A stretch of 62,754 nt of DNA from JAAYGD01 sp964428195 (GTDB taxonomy: Bacteria > Bacillota_I > Bacilli_A > RF39 > UBA660), in contig CAYRXC010000001.1 in assembly GCA_964428195.1 (NCBI GenBank), positions 1-62,754 on the forward strand, in the 5' to 3' direction. The notes under the pieces are model-generated. The model was not told where the DNA came from. It was given only the letters and a program-made list of their open reading frames with translations, and ran no database searches. Positions 59,545 through 62,754 of this stretch are shown here, piece by piece. The position numbers were made by a program, and so were the translations under genes. Every line of letters begins with the position of its first letter. The stretch's first letter is position 1.

Positions 59545-60870
59545 ATGACTGAAGTATTATATTATTTATTAAATAAATTAAATTTAAGGGACCAGGATTT
59601 TGTAATTGTTGGTGTTTCTGGAGGCCCGGATTCAATGGCTTTATTGGATTTATTAATCAAAGTAAGAGAAGAAATAAAAATAAATATCGTATGTGCGCAT
59701 ATTAATCACAATAAAAGAAAAGAAAGCAAGGAAGAAGAAGCATACGTAAGAAATTTCTGCAACTCAAATAGTATTGTATTTGAATTATTAAATATAGACA
59801 TCTATGGAGATGACAATTTTCATAACGAAGCTAGATTAAAAAGATATAATTTTTTTATAGAATTAGCTAATAGATATAACGCAAAGCACATCTTAACTGC
59901 ACACCACGCCGACGACCTTATTGAAACAATATTAATGAGAATCGTCAGGGGTTCTTCTATTAAAGGTTATTCTGGATTTCAAAAAAAATCTGATTACGAA
60001 GGATATTCAATAGTAAGACCCTTATATTCAATTACAAAAGATGAAATATTAGATTACAACAAAAAAAATAAAATAAAGTATTTCATAGATTTATCAAACG
60101 ACAAAGATACATATACTAGAAATAGATACAGAAAAAATGTATTACCGTTCTTGAAAACCGAGGATATAAATGTCCATGAAAAATTTGAGAAATTTGCTCA
60201 AACTTTATTGGAATATAATTCATATGTAGAAAAACAAGCTTTAAAGGAAATGAAATCGGTATATATTCAAAAAAATATAAACATATTAAAATTTCTAGAA
60301 TTAGAAGAGATTATTCAAAAAAAGATTATAAATATAATATTAGAAAAAATATATAATGATGATCTAATATTGATAAGCGATGTACATGTTGAAATAATAG
60401 ATAAACTGATAAAAAGTGATAAACCGAATGGTTATCTTCATTTACCTAATGACGTTATCGTAACAAAAAGTTACAATAATTTAATGTTTAATAAAGATAC
60501 TATTGGTTTATGTGACTACGAAATAGAATTATCTAGATACGTGAATTTGCCAAATGGAAAGAATTTAGAAATAATTGATAAATCAAATGTTAAATCTAAT
60601 TACGTATGCAGATTAAATAGCCAAGAGATTAAATTGCCACTTTATGTAAGAAACAGAAGGAATGGTGATAAGATCAAAATTAAAGGTATGCTAGGAAGCA
60701 AAAAGATCAAAGACATATTTATAGATGAAAAAATAGATATAGAGGATAGATTAAATTGGCCGATATTATTAGATTCATCTGACACAATTTTATGGATACC
60801 TGGGTTAAAAAAGTCTATTTTTGATAAAGAAAAAAACGAAATATATGATATAATTATCAAGTACTATTAA
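59545..60870 (+). CDS. tilS: tRNA(Ile)-lysidine synthetase
   Basis: Converts C34 to lysidine in the CAU-anticodon tRNA-Ile so that it reads AUA; essential in an AT-rich genome where AUA is common. The 441-residue protein has the PP-loop SGGPDS at 25-30, the HINHNKR and HHADDLIET motifs, the RNRYRKNVLPFL segment and a C-terminal substrate-binding domain (VRNRRNGDKIKIKGM). The upstream in-frame start lies inside the rpoC terminator, so the ATG after GAGGGA is used. hpt, normally between tilS and ftsH, is absent. Confidence 0.97.
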   Translation: MTEVLYYLLNKLNLRDQDFVIVGVSGGPDSMALLDLLIKVREEIKINIVCAHINHNKRKESKEEEAYVRNFCNSNSIVFELLNIDIYGDDNFHNEARLKRYNFFIELANRYNAKHILTAHHADDLIETILMRIVRGSSIKGYSGFQKKSDYEGYSIVRPLYSITKDEILDYNKKNKIKYFIDLSNDKDTYTRNRYRKNVLPFLKTEDINVHEKFEKFAQTLLEYNSYVEKQALKEMKSVYIQKNINILKFLELEEIIQKKIINIILEKIYNDDLILISDVHVEIIDKLIKSDKPNGYLHLPNDVIVTKSYNNLMFNKDTIGLCDYEIELSRYVNLPNGKNLEIIDKSNVKSNYVCRLNSQEIKLPLYVRNRRNGDKIKIKGMLGSKKIKDIFIDEKIDIEDRLNWPILLDSSDTILWIPGLKKSIFDKEKNEIYDIIIKYY

Positions 60871-60887
60871 GTACAAGAGGAGGAATA

Positions 60888-62750
60888 ATGAAATACAGCA
60901 AAGAAAAACGAAAGGCACTGACACCATATTTAATATTAAGTGTATTTATAGTTTTATTATTATTATTTTCTAATTTTTTTAATAATAAGATAAACGTATT
61001 AACTTATGATGAGTTTGATAAAAGTTTTAGTAAAGGTCTAGTTGAAGAAATAACTATAATACCTAGAGATTCTGCTAAAATTTATGAAATTACTGGAAGA
61101 CTAAAGGACTACAAAGAAAATGAAACATTTACTACTAAAGCTCCTTTATCAGATGCGGTAATCAATAAAATATTTGAAAGTGAAAAAGAACTTGAAATCG
61201 TAACAAAAGCCGATCCGGAATCTGGAACGTTTTGGCTATTAATAGTGAATATATTGCCAATATTAATGTTATTGGGAGTAACTTTCTACTTTTTTTCAAA
61301 ACAAATGGGAGGGGCAGCAGGAAGCAAATCTTTTGATTTTGGAAAGAGTAAAGCAAAGTTAAACCAAGATAGTTCAAAAGTTACTTTTAAAGAAGTAGCT
61401 GGGTTAGATGAAGAAAAAGAAGAAGTAGCCGAATTAATAGATTTTTTAAAGAATCCCAAAAAATTTCAAAAAATGGGTGCTAGAATACCAAAAGGAGTTC
61501 TATTGGTTGGGCCTCCTGGGACTGGAAAAACTTTATTAGCAAAAGCTATTGCTGGCGAAGCGGCAGTACCATTTTATTTTATTAGTGGTTCTGATTTTGT
61601 AGAACTATTTGTAGGAATTGGGGCATCTAGAGTAAGAGATATGTTTAAAGAAGCAAAGCAAACTGCTCCTTGTTTGATATTTATAGATGAAATCGATGCA
61701 GTTGGTCGACAAAGAGGAACCGGTTTAGGCGGTGGACACGATGAGAGAGAACAAACTTTAAACCAATTATTAACTGAAATGGATGGCTTTGGTGCAAACG
61801 AGGGAATAATAATTATAGCTGCAACAAATAGACCAGATGTTTTGGATCCTGCATTATTAAGACCGGGAAGATTTGATAGACAAATTGTTGTGAATTTTCC
61901 TGATGCTAAAGGTAGAGAAGAAATACTTGAAGTTCATGCTAAAAACAAAATATTGGCGCCTTCAGTTAAGTTGAAAAATATTGCTAAAAGAACTGTTGGA
62001 TTTAGTGGAGCAGATTTAGAAAACTTATTAAACGAAGCAGCGTTACTTACAGTTAGAAGAAATAAACAAGCAATTACAATGTCTGAAATAGACGAAGCTA
62101 CTGATAGAGTATTAATGGGACCAGCGAAAAAAAGTAGAAAGTATAACGATAACGACAAAAAATTGACGGCATATCACGAAGCGGGTCATGTTGTTTTGGG
62201 CCTAAAATTAAGCGATGCTAATGATGTTCAAAAAGTAACAATAATACCAAGAGGATATGCGGGCGGATATACTATGATGGGTCCAAAGGAAGAAAGATTC
62301 ACTATGACTAAAAACGAGTTATTAGAAAAGATATCTGGTTTGTTGGGCGGAAGAGTAGCGGAAGAAATTGAATTTGGAGAAATAACAACTGGAGCTCAAG
62401 ATGATCTATCTAAGGCAACAAAAATTGCTAGAGCAATGGTTACGGAATATGGAATGAGTGAATTAGGATTACTTCATTTAGAACAATCCGATGAGGGGGT
62501 CTTCTTGGGAAGGGATTATACAAAGTCAAGACATATTTCTAATGAAGTTGCTCATGAAATAGATAAAGAAATGAGAAGGATAATCGATAGTTGTCATGAA
62601 AAAGCAACAAAAATTATGAAGGAAAATAAGAAATTATTGGATTTAATTGCAAACACATTGTTAGAAAAAGAAACCTTAACAATGGAAGAAATAGATTATT
62701 TAGTTGAACATAATTCATTAGAAGGTTATGAAGAAAAAGAAAACAAGTAG
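60888..62750 (+). CDS. ftsH: ATP-dependent membrane zinc metalloprotease FtsH
   Basis: Membrane-anchored hexameric AAA+ protease for membrane-protein quality control. The 620-residue protein has two membrane helices (about 12-30 and 115-137) flanking an extracytoplasmic domain, Walker A GPPGTGKT at 208-215, Walker B CLIFIDEIDA, the arginine fingers RPGRFDR and the zinc site HEAGH at 430-434. It is complete, ending four bases before the window edge. AGGAGG precedes its ATG, 17 bases after tilS. Confidence 0.99.
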   Translation: MKYSKEKRKALTPYLILSVFIVLLLLFSNFFNNKINVLTYDEFDKSFSKGLVEEITIIPRDSAKIYEITGRLKDYKENETFTTKAPLSDAVINKIFESEKELEIVTKADPESGTFWLLIVNILPILMLLGVTFYFFSKQMGGAAGSKSFDFGKSKAKLNQDSSKVTFKEVAGLDEEKEEVAELIDFLKNPKKFQKMGARIPKGVLLVGPPGTGKTLLAKAIAGEAAVPFYFISGSDFVELFVGIGASRVRDMFKEAKQTAPCLIFIDEIDAVGRQRGTGLGGGHDEREQTLNQLLTEMDGFGANEGIIIIAATNRPDVLDPALLRPGRFDRQIVVNFPDAKGREEILEVHAKNKILAPSVKLKNIAKRTVGFSGADLENLLNEAALLTVRRNKQAITMSEIDEATDRVLMGPAKKSRKYNDNDKKLTAYHEAGHVVLGLKLSDANDVQKVTIIPRGYAGGYTMMGPKEERFTMTKNELLEKISGLLGGRVAEEIEFGEITTGAQDDLSKATKIARAMVTEYGMSELGLLHLEQSDEGVFLGRDYTKSRHISNEVAHEIDKEMRRIIDSCHEKATKIMKENKKLLDLIANTLLEKETLTMEEIDYLVEHNSLEGYEEKENK

Positions 62751-62754
62751 AAAT

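Noticed and set aside
1..62754. Use of UGA as tryptophan (Mycoplasma-type code)
   Set aside because: Several genes end with UGA at exactly the expected family C-terminus and Trp is encoded by UGG, so the standard bacterial code applies.
1..62754. Insertion sequences, prophage genes or other mobile elements
   Set aside because: No transposase, integrase or terminal inverted repeat pairs were recognised; gene content is housekeeping throughout, apart from the few unknown genes listed.

Overview
The window is a very AT-rich, gene-dense bacterial chromosome segment centred on the replication origin. Gene content and order are those of the Bacillota (Bacilli): dnaA/dnaN with oriC, the rpmH-rnpA-yidC-jag-mnmE block, gyrBA, dnaX-ebfC-recR, secE-nusG-rplKAJL-rpoBC and tilS-ftsH. 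RNA polymerase delta (rpoE), a Noc-type ParB protein, a SigH-like sigma factor, Mini-III, SpoVG, a T-box, an L10 leader and many short intrinsic terminators agree. UGA is a normal stop (for example rlmH, fba, dnaX, mfd, sigH) and Trp is read from UGG, so this is not a Mycoplasma with code 4. MurA, a TagO-like transferase, DivIC and a 3D-domain protein imply a walled cell. Many genes usual in these neighbourhoods are absent (rnmV, hpt, rpmG, yacP, cysS, tmk, yabA, argS, rho, parAB). I infer a reduced, uncultured, gut-type Bacilli lineage (RF39/Izemoplasma/Erysipelotrichia-like); the exact taxon cannot be fixed from the sequence.

Layout. 1-23.3 kb (minus strand, left replichore): tRNA-His; a zinc-ribbon protein; ung-rlmH-walJ-dnaB-rplI; a stand-alone DHH/DHHA1 phosphodiesterase in the gdpP position; hpf; a tagO-like gene; DUF1146; rpiB; rpmE; murA; fba; two unfamiliar exported/membrane proteins under near-identical promoters; prmC-prfA-rpoE-DUF1934 (transcribed in the reverse of that order); two prepilin-like genes behind a noc-like gene; rsmG, mnmG, dnaN, dnaA. 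23.3-23.6 kb: oriC with DnaA boxes. 23.6-62.75 kb (plus strand, right replichore): rpmH-rnpA-yidC-khpB-mnmE-recF-gyrB-gyrA; a parS/NBS array; SRP RNA; tadA-dnaX-ebfC-recR-holB-ricT-pth-mfd; a T-box and metG; tatD, 3D protein, rsmA, spoVG, divIC; mrnC-rlmB-sigH; secE-nusG-rplKAJL; ybxB; rpoBC; tilS-ftsH. Every protein gene points away from oriC.

Three things stand out. (1) Downstream of gyrA, five perfect parS sites sit in an exact 40-bp tandem repeat immediately beside one perfect Noc-binding palindrome and one degenerate copy. The only ParB-family gene in the window has the specificity residues of Noc, not ParB. (2) That Noc-like protein lacks the N-terminal membrane helix of Bacillus Noc and carries a low-complexity linker of about 250 residues. 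It is followed by two type IV prepilin-like genes with Ig-like repeats where soj-spo0J would normally lie. (3) Relative to Bacillus, the block dnaN-dnaA-oriC-rpmH-rnpA-yidC-jag-mnmE is inverted between mnmG and recF, a symmetric flip around the origin. Also unusual are a GdpP cut down to its catalytic half, a YidC with a cysteine-rich extracytoplasmic segment, and a pair of related secreted proteins whose promoters overlap DnaA-box-like sequences.
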